Source: Eubacteriaceae bacterium
GTDB taxonomy: Bacteria > Bacillota > Clostridia > Eubacteriales > Eubacteriaceae
Length of the DNA: 64,000 bases
Direction: 5' to 3'
NCBI GenBank assembly: GCA_017405085.1
Contig: JAFRBB010000029.1
Coordinates: forward strand, 1-64,000
Part shown: positions 1 to 8,764 of the stretch, piece by piece
Numbering within the stretch: the first letter of the stretch is position 1
Layout: every line of letters starts with the position of its first letter
The notes under the pieces: generated by a model
What the model was told of the DNA's origin: nothing
What the model saw: the letters and a program-made list of their open reading frames with translations, nothing else
The model's database searches: none
Position numbers and translations under genes: made by a program

Positions 1-122
1 GGATTGTTATTCTTTTTCAAAGATTGAGCTGAGTGTTAGAATGTATTTTTGATGGTTTTGATAAAACATGTCTTTTTTAGACGTAATATTTTTCAGTTTT
101 TGTTTCCCATGAATAATTTGGG

Positions 123-140
123 ATTATTAATTATTCATTA
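123..140. repeat. 18-bp AT-rich direct repeat, left copy
   Basis: The sequence ATTATTAATTATTCATTA occurs here and again at 2679-2696, so the two copies bracket the helicase gene. The sequence is low complexity, so chance or slippage is possible. Confidence 0.5.
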
Positions 141-160
141 AAAAAAGGGGGGGGATAGCC

Positions 161-2548
161 ATGAACCAACAACCGAACGATCAAGCAAAACTAAAGCCCG
201 AAATGGCCGTCTCCGTCAAAGACCTTGTCACCTTCGTTATGCGCTCGGGAAGCATCGATTCGCGCATAACCGGGACCAACCGCGCGCTGGAGGGGGCGAG
301 AATCCACCGCATGCTCCAAGCCGAAGCCGAGCAGGGCTATCACCCCGAAGTGACCCTCAAACAGACCATTGATGCCGAGAACGCCGTCTATCACATCTCC
401 GGGCGCGCCGACGGCATCATACTAGACATGACCGGTGTGACCATTGACGAAATCAAAACCGTTTCCCGGGATGTTTATGACTTAACCGAGGAAGATTATC
501 CCGAGTATTGGGCCCAAGCCAAATGTTACGCGGCCATCTACAGCGAACAGCAGGGCCTTTCCGAGATCACCGTCAGATTGACCTATTATCAGATCACAAG
601 CAAAAAAATCCGATATATGCATCATCGCTACAGCCGAGGAGAACTGACGGCCTTTATGCGAAAAATTATCAACACCTTTGATCGGTTTACGGGCCTGATT
701 CAAAACCGGATCATCCAAAGAGACGAAGGGCTAGGAGCGATGGCCTTTCCCTTTGCCCGTCCCCGCAAAGGGCAGCGTCAAATGATATCCGCGGTACATC
801 AAACCGTCACAGACAGGAAATTACTGCTTTGCGAAGCGCCGACGGGCATCGGCAAAACCATGGCCGTGCTCTTCGGCGGCCTTGAAGCCCTGAAAGAAAC
901 AGACGCCGGACAGATCTATTACGCCACGGCCAAAACCACCCAGAAAACAAACGCCGAAAAATCCTTATCCCGCCTGATCAGCCGAGGAACCGAGCTTCTC
1001 ACCGTCAGCGTCACCGCCAAAGACGACATCTGTCCTTTAGAAAAAAGACAATGCAACCCCAAGGCCTGCCCCCGGGCAAAAGACTATTTTTCCAGGGTTA
1101 ACGATCCCCTCTGCGCGGCCGTTGCCGCCTCCGGCGTGTTTGACCGAACACGCATCGAGAGCATCGCCGACACCCACAACCTTTGTCCCTTCGAATTTGC
1201 CGCTGAGCTTGCCGGCTATGCCGATGTCGTCATCGGGGATTACAATTATCTTTTCGACCCGGTGATCGCCGAGGGAACGCTCTCCGGGGAACGCCCCCCG
1301 CGAATCCTGCTCATTGACGAAGCCCACAACCTCGTGGATCGGGTCAGGACCATGTACACCGTCTCCCTCAGACGATCCGCCTTCAACGGGGTAAAGAAAA
1401 AAGTCCCTGCCAAAGCAAAAGCCCTGCGGCGGGCCATCTCCGCGGTGACGGCCGTCTTGAAAGAAACCGCCGATTCCCGGGAGGAAAGCAGGTGGGTCAC
1501 CGCCGAAAACCATTTTGGTCTAGTCGATGCATTAACCCGGTTTATCAGGGAATGTGACACTTTATTTTCCGAGGGAACAGATACACCGGAAGAGCTGACC
1601 GAGCTCTATTTCAACGCGCGGCGCTACCTAACGGTCAACGCTTATTTTGATGACGCCTTTGTCATCACCGTGGATGCCGCTGGTCGGGATATCGTCATCA
1701 CCGAAAAGCTGTTAGACCCCAAAAATGCCATATCCCGGGTGACCCAAAACGCTTATGGCGGTGTCCTGTTTTCCGCGACCCTCACGCCAAAAAACTACTA
1801 CAAGCGTCTGTTCGGCCTTGGCGCGGGGGATGTCCATTTGACCCTTTCATCACCTTTTGATCAAGACCAACTCAAACTGTTGGTTTCCGGAAAAATCGAC
1901 ACGACGTACAAAAAACGAAACGAGAGCATCGGGCCCATTGCCGACATTATCGCCGCCGCGATTTCCGGAAAAACCGGCCATTACGCCGTCTATTTTCCTT
2001 CCTATGCTTATATGCGCGCGGTTGCCGAAGAATTTCAACAGCGATTTCCCAAAGTCCCCGTCATCATCCAAACACCGGGGATGACAGAAGGGGAGAAGAC
2101 GGCTTTCCTCACGGCCTTTACCGGAAATCCCGACAGCCTTCTTGCGGCCTTTTGTGTCCTGGGCGGTATTTTTTCCGAAGGTATCGATTTGGCCGGCGAA
2201 GCCTTGATCGGCGCGGTGATCGTCGGCGTGGGACTTCCCAAAATCGGCGACGCTCAAAATCTCATTCGCGGCTACCACGACGCCATGGGCGAGAACGGCT
2301 TTGATTTCGCCTATCGAATCCCTGGGATGACTAAAATTTTACAAGCCATGGGACGAGTCATCCGGGATAACAATGACCGCGGTGTCGTGCTCCTTGTCGA
2401 TAAGCGCTACACCCGCCGGGATTATCGTTCGTTATTGCCGGCTTATTATCAGGATTTAACATTTGTCGAAAACGCCGGCGAAGTCGAGACGATTGTCTCC
2501 GAGTTTTGGAATGAGAATGAGGAATCATTAACGATTCATGATGAATGA
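161..2548 (+). CDS. DinG/XPD-family ATP-dependent DNA helicase with Cas4-like N-terminal domain
   Basis: Superfamily 2 helicase of the XPD/DinG type, expected to unwind DNA 5'-3' during repair. The N-terminal 150 residues show a PD-(D/E)XK nuclease pattern: GRAD near 81, an ExK (EIK) near 97 and a QxxxY near 118. The Walker A motif APTGIGKT is near residue 224, four or more cysteines of an Fe-S domain (CPLEK, CNPKAC, PLC) lie between about 290 and 325, and the DEAH box is near 385. The C-terminal helicase domain ends with a Q-x2-GR-x-IR motif. The ATG follows a G-rich Shine-Dalgarno sequence (aaggggggggat). The gene is monocistronic; the next gene is convergent. Family assignment is firm, the exact repair role is inference. 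Confidence 0.9.
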   Translation: MNQQPNDQAKLKPEMAVSVKDLVTFVMRSGSIDSRITGTNRALEGARIHRMLQAEAEQGYHPEVTLKQTIDAENAVYHISGRADGIILDMTGVTIDEIKTVSRDVYDLTEEDYPEYWAQAKCYAAIYSEQQGLSEITVRLTYYQITSKKIRYMHHRYSRGELTAFMRKIINTFDRFTGLIQNRIIQRDEGLGAMAFPFARPRKGQRQMISAVHQTVTDRKLLLCEAPTGIGKTMAVLFGGLEALKETDAGQIYYATAKTTQKTNAEKSLSRLISRGTELLTVSVTAKDDICPLEKRQCNPKACPRAKDYFSRVNDPLCAAVAASGVFDRTRIESIADTHNLCPFEFAAELAGYADVVIGDYNYLFDPVIAEGTLSGERPPRILLIDEAHNLVDRVRTMYTVSLRRSAFNGVKKKVPAKAKALRRAISAVTAVLKETADSREESRWVTAENHFGLVDALTRFIRECDTLFSEGTDTPEELTELYFNARRYLTVNAYFDDAFVITVDAAGRDIVITEKLLDPKNAISRVTQNAYGGVLFSATLTPKNYYKRLFGLGAGDVHLTLSSPFDQDQLKLLVSGKIDTTYKKRNESIGPIADIIAAAISGKTGHYAVYFPSYAYMRAVAEEFQQRFPKVPVIIQTPGMTEGEKTAFLTAFTGNPDSLLAAFCVLGGIFSEGIDLAGEALIGAVIVGVGLPKIGDAQNLIRGYHDAMGENGFDFAYRIPGMTKILQAMGRVIRDNNDRGVVLLVDKRYTRRDYRSLLPAYYQDLTFVENAGEVETIVSEFWNENEESLTIHDE

Positions 2549-2630
2549 TTATGGATGAAATGCGGCAAATCGGATTTCAATTTAAGAAAAGCTCACTGAG
2601 CGAACCGCCCTCGAAGCCGGACCTAAAAAC

Positions 2631-2664
2631 AAAAAAAAGCAGAAACTCGGCAAAGCCGAGTTTC
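2631..2664 (-). terminator. Rho-independent terminator of the ppiC-like gene
   Basis: A perfect 10-bp stem, GAAACTCGGC (2642-2651) and GCCGAGTTTC (2655-2664) with an AAA loop. On the minus strand it is followed by CTGC and then eight T, as expected for termination of the minus-strand foldase gene. Confidence 0.7.
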
Positions 2665-2678
2665 ATCCAGAATTATTC

Positions 2679-2696
2679 ATTATTAATTATTCATTA
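2679..2696. repeat. 18-bp AT-rich direct repeat, right copy
   Basis: Exact second copy of the sequence at 123-140, followed by further ATTATTCATT units up to about 2706. It lies between the helicase gene and the convergent foldase gene. Confidence 0.5.
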
Positions 2697-2766
2697 TTCA
2701 TTATTAACCATGAATCATTCATTCGTCGAAGCAATCACGTCCATTACATCGACAAGCTCACGAGCC

Positions 2767-3534
2767 TCAAAATCCCGCCTTATACTCCACCTTATAGATC
2801 TCTTTGAGATCTTCGATTTTGTTGATATAAGCGCGATTTTGCTTCATCCCGAGAAGATATTTTTTCAGGCTGTCTTTGACGGCGCTGTAGGGCGCGGTCT
2901 CACCGATTTTCTTATCCGTGACTTTGATAATGTGATAACCGAATTCGCTTTTAACGGGTTTATCAGTCATTTCGCCGACATCCAGGGAGAAGGCGGCCTG
3001 CTCAAACACCGGCACCATTTTGCCCTTGGGGAAATAGCCGAGATCGCCTCCCTTATCCTTGGTCATATCCAACGAATAATCCTTGGCAGCTTGCTCAAAA
3101 GTTTTCTTTTCGGACTTGATTTCCTCAATGATATCGATGGCCTGTTGTTCGGCAGGAACCAAAATGTGGCTCGCGCGAACGTGATCCGGCGCGATAAACT
3201 GTTTCGGATTTTCATCGTAATAGGCGCGAACCTCTTCGTCCGGCACATCGATTTCCGTCATAAAATGAGAAATCATATAGGATTTGAGGAACTTTTCCTT
3301 CATTTCCTCAAACTCTTTTTGATATTCCTCGGTATCTTCAATGTGATTGTCTTTGCCTTCCAAATAGAACAATTCTTGGCCGATCATTTCATTGAGCAAT
3401 TGTCTGCGCCCTTCATGGGTGCGAAACTGCGCCTGTTGATCATCGGGAGCCTGATCAATCAACAGATTTAACTGTGACGCTTTAATTTCCTTGCCTTCGA
3501 CAACAGCAAGGACTTTATCGCCGATATCAATCAT
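2767..3534 (-). CDS. PpiC-type peptidyl-prolyl cis-trans isomerase
   Basis: A 255-residue parvulin-family protein that should accelerate proline isomerisation during folding. An N-terminal SurA/PrsA-like helical part (about 1-110) precedes a parvulin domain (about 115-210) with HILVPAE, GGDLGYFPKGKMVPVFEQAAF and FGYHIIKV-like signatures. No signal peptide or lipobox is visible, so unlike PrsA it should be cytosolic. The start was set at 3534 because a perfect AGGAGG lies 6 bp upstream; the longer frame to 3744 has no ribosome binding site and crosses the promoter. It is a single-gene unit with its own promoter and terminator. Confidence 0.9.
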   Translation of the reverse strand: MIDIGDKVLAVVEGKEIKASQLNLLIDQAPDDQQAQFRTHEGRRQLLNEMIGQELFYLEGKDNHIEDTEEYQKEFEEMKEKFLKSYMISHFMTEIDVPDEEVRAYYDENPKQFIAPDHVRASHILVPAEQQAIDIIEEIKSEKKTFEQAAKDYSLDMTKDKGGDLGYFPKGKMVPVFEQAAFSLDVGEMTDKPVKSEFGYHIIKVTDKKIGETAPYSAVKDSLKKYLLGMKQNRAYINKIEDLKEIYKVEYKAGF

Positions 3535-3571
3535 GATATTCCTCCTCTTTGCGTAAAAATCAAACGCCATT

Positions 3572-3600
3572 ATGGTAGCCTTTATGCCCTGTTTTGTCAA
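3572..3600 (-). promoter_or_regulatory. Promoter for the ppiC-like gene
   Basis: On the minus strand TTGACA (3595-3600) is followed after 17 bp by TACCAT (3572-3577), with the start codon about 40 bp further on. The -35 is perfect, the -10 is moderate. Confidence 0.5.
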
Positions 3601-3664
3601 GATAGCGCCAATGTTTTCCTTGACGCGATCAACGATAAAAAAACGATTTACGGCGAAAAAAAGG

Positions 3665-3692
3665 TTGACGTCTGCCCATGTAGTTTTATAAT
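3665..3692 (+). promoter_or_regulatory. Sigma-A promoter for the GpsA-like gene
   Basis: TTGACG (3665-3670), a 16-bp spacer and TATAAT (3687-3692), giving a leader of about 95 nt before the ATG at 3794. Confidence 0.6.
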
Positions 3693-3793
3693 GAAAAGCG
3701 ACAGACAAAATCATTCCAAACCCACGTTCCGGGCAAAAGTACAAAACCGGATGAACGAGGGTATACTAAAAAACAATTGAACAGGAGGATAAA

Positions 3794-4879
3794 ATGAGCA
3801 TTATCACCTTTGTGGGCGCCGGGCAAATGGCATCGGCGTTAACTTTTCCGGCCTTTGAAAACGGCCACGAAGTCCGGCTGGTGGGAACCCCCCTTGACCG
3901 GGACATCATCGATCGTCTGCGCGAGGATAATTATCATCTCAATTTAAAACGAACCCTGCATGACGGCATTGGCTATTATCAAATCGAAGAACTAGACGAG
4001 GCGCTGACCGGCGCCGACTGCGTGCTCGGCGGCGTGTCCAGTTTCGGCGTTGACTGGTTTGCCGAAACGGTACTGCCCAAAATTCCCGAAAACGTGCCGC
4101 TCCTCTCGGTCACCAAAGGGATGATCGATACCGAAGCGGGCGATCTCATCACCTATCCCGACTATTGGGCGTCGACCGAAGCAGGAAAAAAACGCTCGAT
4201 CAACGCCATCGGCGGCCCCTGCACCAGCTATGAGCTCGCGGACAAAGATCACTCCGCCGTGGCTTTTTGCGGGCGGGATATGGCCACGCTCAAATATCTC
4301 AAATCCTTGTTCGCCACCGACTATTATCACGTCTCGCTCTCGACGGATGTCGTCGGCGTCGAATGCGCCGTCGCCATGAAAAACGCCTACGCCCTCGGCG
4401 TCTCGCTGGCCGTGGGCATCGCCGAGAAAAACGAAGGGGAAGGGGCGATTCACTACAATTCCCAGGCGGCCTTGTTCGGTCAGGGCGTTCGGGAAATGCG
4501 AAAACTCCTGGCCATGGTCGGCGGTGGTGACGACAACATCGTCTACGGCGCCGGCGATCTCTACGTGACGGTCTTCGGGGGCAGAACCCGAAAAATCGGC
4601 ACTCTCCTCGGCCGGGGCATGAGCTTTGATGACGCGATGGAAACCCTGGCCGGCGTCACCTTAGAATCCGTTGTCATCGCGACGCGTACAGCCCGTGCCG
4701 TCAAAGCCCGCATCGCCGCCGGTAAAGCCAAAGCCTCGGATTTTCCGCTTTTGCTCCACGTCGACGAAATCATTTCAGAGGGATCTGAGGTGAGCATCCC
4801 ATGGGAGGCCTTCACCGTGGAAAAAGAAATGCCCCGGGATGGGGACGCCAACGCCAGAGGATTGTTCCGATTAAATTAA
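3794..4879 (+). CDS. GpsA-like NAD(P)H-dependent glycerol-3-phosphate dehydrogenase family protein
   Basis: Rossmann-fold dehydrogenase of 361 residues. The dinucleotide-binding motif is GAGQMASAL at residue 8, and the family core includes SVTKGM near 107 and IGGPC near 140, with a helical C-terminal half carrying VECAVAMKNAYALG, where the lysine matches the GpsA catalytic lysine. It would reduce dihydroxyacetone phosphate to sn-glycerol-3-phosphate for phospholipids. It is somewhat longer and more divergent than classical GpsA (about 330-340 residues), so it may be a clostridial paralogue with another substrate. AGGAGG lies 7 bp before the ATG. Confidence 0.8.
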   Translation: MSIITFVGAGQMASALTFPAFENGHEVRLVGTPLDRDIIDRLREDNYHLNLKRTLHDGIGYYQIEELDEALTGADCVLGGVSSFGVDWFAETVLPKIPENVPLLSVTKGMIDTEAGDLITYPDYWASTEAGKKRSINAIGGPCTSYELADKDHSAVAFCGRDMATLKYLKSLFATDYYHVSLSTDVVGVECAVAMKNAYALGVSLAVGIAEKNEGEGAIHYNSQAALFGQGVREMRKLLAMVGGGDDNIVYGAGDLYVTVFGGRTRKIGTLLGRGMSFDDAMETLAGVTLESVVIATRTARAVKARIAAGKAKASDFPLLLHVDEIISEGSEVSIPWEAFTVEKEMPRDGDANARGLFRLN

Positions 4880-5099
4880 ATCGAAGCATCCCCCGAAGTC
4901 AAACACGTACATTGACGTCCCGGGACCGGACAACGGATGAAACTTGATAGGGGATGGGAACAAAAATGCCCCGATACGCCGCGTTTTTCAAAAAATCACA
5001 AATTGTTAGAGAATGTTTTCATTGGCTTTCTCATGCGAAAACCGGGTCGGTCAAAAATGTTTCATTATTTGAAAAATCGTTCATCTTGTATTTTTACTA

Positions 5100-5128
5100 T
5101 TGAAAGCCCACAATATCTGTGGTATGAT
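5100..5128 (+). promoter_or_regulatory. nrdJ promoter with embedded NrdR-box-like palindrome
   Basis: TTGAAA (5100-5105), a 17-bp spacer, TATGAT (5123-5128). The spacer contains CCACAATATCTGTGG (5108-5122), an inverted repeat close to the NrdR-box consensus acaCwAtATaTwGtgt. NrdR is the ATP/dATP-responsive zinc repressor of ribonucleotide reductase genes, so binding here would block RNA polymerase directly. Confidence 0.6.
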
Positions 5129-5129
5129 T

Positions 5130-5197
5130 ATCTCGCCTTTCCAAAAGGGCGAGATTTTTATTTGCATTACACAAAGGCAAAAGGACACGGCCTTTGT
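5130..5197 (+). promoter_or_regulatory. Two leader hairpins upstream of nrdJ
   Basis: Hairpin 1 pairs ATCTCGCC (5130-5137) with GGCGAGAT (5148-5155) and is followed by TTTTA, resembling an early terminator. Hairpin 2 pairs ACAAAGGC (5171-5178) with GCCTTTGT (5190-5197) and ends just before the Shine-Dalgarno AGGAGAG. No known riboswitch class, including the cobalamin riboswitch, was recognised. The rest of 4880-5099 shows nothing I can name. Confidence 0.4.
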
Positions 5198-5215
5198 CAA
5201 AAAAGGAGAGAATCC

Positions 5216-8164
5216 ATGGAGCATATTGACTCACTGTTTAAACGGCATTTTACAAAGTCCCTCGAGAATGATTCCCGGACGGTTTACGACTTGTTCGAAT
5301 GGCAGACCGTCGACGTCAGCCTGACCAACTATCAAACCGGTGAGACCATTCTCGAAATGAACGATTTGGAATTTCCCGCTCACTATTCCCAAAACGCCTG
5401 CAACATCATCGCCGGCAAATATTTCCGAAAAGACGGCTTAAAGGGTCGTTTTTCCTACGAAAACAGCATGCGTCAAGTCGCGGATCGCATGGTGGGATTC
5501 TGGGCCGACGCGCTTCGTGATGAAGGATTGATCACCAATGACGATCAGTGGCAGATTTTCTACGACGAAATGGTTTTTGCCCTGCTCTCGCAAATGTGGG
5601 CGCCCAACTCACCCCAATGGTTTAACACCGGCATCGCCCGGGCCTACGGCATCAAAGGCGAAGCCGACGGCCTGTATTATTACGATCCCGAAAAAAAGAA
5701 AGTCGTCCTCGCGGACGACCGTTATTCCCGCACCCAGTCCAGCGCTTGCTTCATTTTGTCCATCCAGGATAAGCTCCTCGGCCATCAATCCATTTCCGAT
5801 CACTACGTCTCGGAAACCCGGCTCTTTAAAGGCGGCTCCGGGGTCGGCACCAATTTCTCCACGCTACGGGCGGAAAACGAAGCCCTGTCCTCAGGCGGTC
5901 ATTCCTCGGGAATGATGAGCTTCCTTCAAGGCCTTGACCGCAACGCGGGCGCCATCAAATCCGGCGGAACAACAAGACGGGCAGCCAAAATGGTCATCGT
6001 GGACGTCGATCATCCGGAAATCGAATCATTCATCGACTGGAAAGTCAAAGAAGAAAACAAAGTCCGCGCCCTGGGCAAAATGGGCTATGATATCGGCATG
6101 GACGGCGAGGCTTACCGCACCGTATCGGGACAAAATTCCAACAACTCCGTGCGTTTAAACCGCGATTTCATGAACGCCGTCGTCGATATGGACAGACACC
6201 CCAACGCCGAAATCACCCTCAAAGGCCGGGTTGACAGCCGGGTCGATCGCACGGTGTCGGTCAAATCCCTGTGGGATCGCATCAATCACGCCGCTTGGGA
6301 ATGCGCCGATCCCGGTTTGCAATTCGACAATATTTTCAACAACTGGCACACCTGTCCCGCCGGGGAAGACGGGGAAGTGGGCGCCAAGCACAACCGCATC
6401 AACGCCACCAATCCCTGCTCCGAATACGCCTTCCTCGACGACACGGCCTGCAATCTGGCCTCCATCAATGTCTATCGCTTCCTAAACCCCGATTCCCGCA
6501 AATTTGATATCGAAGGCTTCATCCATCTGGTCGGTCTCATCCAGCTGGTCCTCGAAGCCTCCATTCACTGGGGACAATTCCCGACGGCCGACGTCGCCAG
6601 AAAGAGTTATCTTTTCCGCACCACCGGCCTTGGTCTTGCCAACACGGCGTCCATGATTTTGGCCCTCGGCTATCCCTACGATTCCGATGAAGGACGCAAC
6701 ATCAGCTCCGCCCTGGCGGGACTTCTGACCGGCCAGTCCTATTATGTATCGGCGCTGATGGCCGAAAAAGTCGGACCCTTTGCTTGCTATGATATCAATA
6801 AACCCTATATGATGCGCGTCATTCGCAACCATGCCCGCATTGCCGGCGAGCGCATTGACGCCTTTGAGGAACTCGATTACGATCCTTATGTGGTCGATCA
6901 TCCGATTCTCAAAAAAATCGGCTATCAAGACGTGTCTGACGCGGTGAAAGACGCATGGCATCGGGCTCAAGAAGCGGGAGAGGCCTACGGCTATCGAAAC
7001 GCCCAAGTCAGCGTCATCGCTCCGACGGGGACCATCTCCTTCGCCATGGATTGCGGCGCCACCTCCATCGAGCCCTTTTTCAGCCATGTGGTGTTTAAAA
7101 AACTCGTCGGCGGCGGCTCCATGGAAATCGTCAATCCCGTTTTGGAAACAGCCCTTAAAAATCTCGGCTACGCCAAAAACGAAATCAAAGCCATCGTGGA
7201 CTACATCATGGAAAAAGACGATTCGGGCTTTTCGGTGCATCAAAACTTAAATGACGCCCCGTATCTCAAACCCGAGCATTTGCCGATTTTCGACACCGCC
7301 GGCGACATTCGCCCCGAAGGCCATGTTCTCATGGTGGCGGCCATCACACCGATGATCTCGGGCTCCGTCAGCAAAACCGTCAATCTGCCCCATGACGCCA
7401 CGGTAGAAGACATCGCCCATATTCACCTGTTGGCCTATCAAACCGGAGCCAAGGCCATCGCGGTCTACAGAGACGGCTGCAAAGCGGCCCAGCCCCTTTC
7501 CGGCGGTCACCGCGACTTATCCGACAAAAATCTGGAAGATTACACCTACGCGGAACTCTTAAATGCCGTCAAAAAAGCCGGCAACGGCGTGCCGTCTCGC
7601 AAAAAACCCAAAGGCGTGCGCAACAGCCGCACCCACAGCGCGAAAATCGGCGATATCGAGCTCTACATTACTTTGGGCTTTTATGACGACGACACCATCT
7701 CAGAACTCTTCGTCTCCACCGATCGCGACGGCACCGTGGTCAAAGGACTGCTTGCATCCCTGTCCAAAACCATTTCCCACATGCTCCAATACCACATTCC
7801 GCCGGAATCCATTTCGATGATTCTCCGCGGTCAAAAATACGAGCCCTCGGGCTTTGTGTCGCGCCATCCCTACATCAAATACGCGTCATCCATTTCAGAT
7901 TTAATCTCCAAGGTCATTGATATCGAATGCGGCGATTATTCCAGATGTCAAGTCAAGCCCGCCAAGCATCACTATCGCTCCGACCGCGAACCGAGACAAA
8001 TTACCATGGAACCGGTGGCCTCGGTCGATTATTCCGAAGATTTTGAAGAAGCGACAGAACGCATCTACGGCGAGCTCTGCTCCAATTGCGGTTCTGATCG
8101 CATGATCCGAAACGGAACCTGCAAAGTGTGCTTGGATTGCGGCACCACAACGGGATGCAGTTGA
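5216..8164 (+). CDS. nrdJ: Adenosylcobalamin-dependent (class II) ribonucleotide reductase
   Basis: Makes deoxyribonucleotides from ribonucleotides using a B12-generated thiyl radical, without oxygen. The 982-residue product has the class II layout: a substrate-site cysteine in SSACFI near 178, the NPCSE radical/active-site motif near 399 followed by DDTACNLASIN, a PTGTISFAMDCGATSIEP segment near 600, and a C-terminal zinc-ribbon tail with four cysteines (CSNCG and CLDCG) used for re-reduction. The start at 5216 follows AGGAGAG by 7 bp; the open frame continues 93 codons upstream but across the promoter, so that extension is not coding. Only a class II enzyme is seen in this window. Confidence 0.95.
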   Translation: MEHIDSLFKRHFTKSLENDSRTVYDLFEWQTVDVSLTNYQTGETILEMNDLEFPAHYSQNACNIIAGKYFRKDGLKGRFSYENSMRQVADRMVGFWADALRDEGLITNDDQWQIFYDEMVFALLSQMWAPNSPQWFNTGIARAYGIKGEADGLYYYDPEKKKVVLADDRYSRTQSSACFILSIQDKLLGHQSISDHYVSETRLFKGGSGVGTNFSTLRAENEALSSGGHSSGMMSFLQGLDRNAGAIKSGGTTRRAAKMVIVDVDHPEIESFIDWKVKEENKVRALGKMGYDIGMDGEAYRTVSGQNSNNSVRLNRDFMNAVVDMDRHPNAEITLKGRVDSRVDRTVSVKSLWDRINHAAWECADPGLQFDNIFNNWHTCPAGEDGEVGAKHNRINATNPCSEYAFLDDTACNLASINVYRFLNPDSRKFDIEGFIHLVGLIQLVLEASIHWGQFPTADVARKSYLFRTTGLGLANTASMILALGYPYDSDEGRNISSALAGLLTGQSYYVSALMAEKVGPFACYDINKPYMMRVIRNHARIAGERIDAFEELDYDPYVVDHPILKKIGYQDVSDAVKDAWHRAQEAGEAYGYRNAQVSVIAPTGTISFAMDCGATSIEPFFSHVVFKKLVGGGSMEIVNPVLETALKNLGYAKNEIKAIVDYIMEKDDSGFSVHQNLNDAPYLKPEHLPIFDTAGDIRPEGHVLMVAAITPMISGSVSKTVNLPHDATVEDIAHIHLLAYQTGAKAIAVYRDGCKAAQPLSGGHRDLSDKNLEDYTYAELLNAVKKAGNGVPSRKKPKGVRNSRTHSAKIGDIELYITLGFYDDDTISELFVSTDRDGTVVKGLLASLSKTISHMLQYHIPPESISMILRGQKYEPSGFVSRHPYIKYASSISDLISKVIDIECGDYSRCQVKPAKHHYRSDREPRQITMEPVASVDYSEDFEEATERIYGELCSNCGSDRMIRNGTCKVCLDCGTTTGCS

Positions 8165-8382
8165 GCGATAAGCTCTTGTCAATGATCATACGCCGTTACG
8201 CTTGCGTATAAGGGCGTATGATCATTAGACAAGAATAACGGACATGAGCACGTAGCGCGGTTCCACCCGCTTCGCTCGATAAGTTCGCATAAACCAAATC
8301 AAAGATTTGGATGCTCACTTAAGCGCGGGTGCGAATGGACGCCGAACCCGGGAGCGAAGCGGAGGGTTCGGGCTTATCGCTT
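8161..8382. repeat. Structured 220-bp element with inverted ends and a T-box-like motif on the minus strand
   Basis: The ends are near-perfect inverted repeats (TTGAGCGATAAGC at 8161-8173 against GCTTATCGCTTAA at 8370-8382). Inside are CCGCTTCGCTC (8268-8278) with GAGCGAAGCGG (8352-8362), CCAAATC-GATTTGG, CCGAACCC-GGGTTCGG, and a long hairpin CTTGTC-ATGATCATACGCC with its complement (8175-8233). Read on the minus strand it contains GGGTGGAACCGCG, the core of a glycine-type T-box antiterminator, but no gene follows in that direction except antisense to nrdJ. It could be a decayed T-box leader or a MITE/REP-like palindromic repeat. Confidence 0.45.
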
Positions 8383-8434
8383 AAACAAAAACATGATTTA
8401 ACCCATTCGAACACCTGACAACGATTTATCACGC

Positions 8435-8465
8435 AAAAACCGCCGCCATTTCTGGCGGCGGTTAA
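8435..8465 (-). terminator. Terminator of the DUF445 operon
   Basis: Perfect stem AACCGCCGCC / GGCGGCGGTT around ATTTCT. On the minus strand the stem is followed by TTTTT, matching termination of the operon ending at 8504. Confidence 0.75.
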
Positions 8466-8503
8466 CTTTCAAGGATGATATATTTGATAAATCTCTATGA
8501 ATG

Positions 8504-8746
8504 TTAATCTTGGCGCTTTTTCATCTTAAAATAGAAAAAGACGGCCAAAGCGGCAAAAACAATCAAAATAACCAGAATGAGCAGCAGGGTGGAGAGAATT
8601 CTCGGCATCGCGGTGATTAACTGAAAATACATGTTGATGCCGTATTGCAAACCGAGAATAAAGCCCACAATAAAAATGATCAACCCAACAAGGCATCCGA
8701 TCAAAATTTTCTTGCCGATACCGGTACGATTTTGTTTGTCTTCCAT
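8504..8746 (-). CDS. Small membrane protein with two transmembrane helices
   Basis: An 80-residue protein with two predicted membrane helices (about residues 13-35 and 50-72), a lysine-rich N-terminus and a KMKKRQD tail. A GxxxG-like GLIIFIVGFILG stretch in helix 1 suggests helix packing. No family was recognised. It is the second gene of an operon with the DUF445 protein: GGAGG sits just after that gene's stop codon, 11 bp before this ATG. A role together with the DUF445 protein is inference from position only. Confidence 0.75.
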   Translation of the reverse strand: MEDKQNRTGIGKKILIGCLVGLIIFIVGFILGLQYGINMYFQLITAMPRILSTLLLILVILIVFAALAVFFYFKMKKRQD

Positions 8747-8764
8747 CTGACAACCAACCTCCTT

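Noticed and set aside
2545-3471. Long plus-strand open frame (308 codons) over the foldase gene
   Set aside because: It is the reverse shadow of the PpiC-type gene, which has recognisable domains, an AGGAGG site, promoter and terminator on the other strand.
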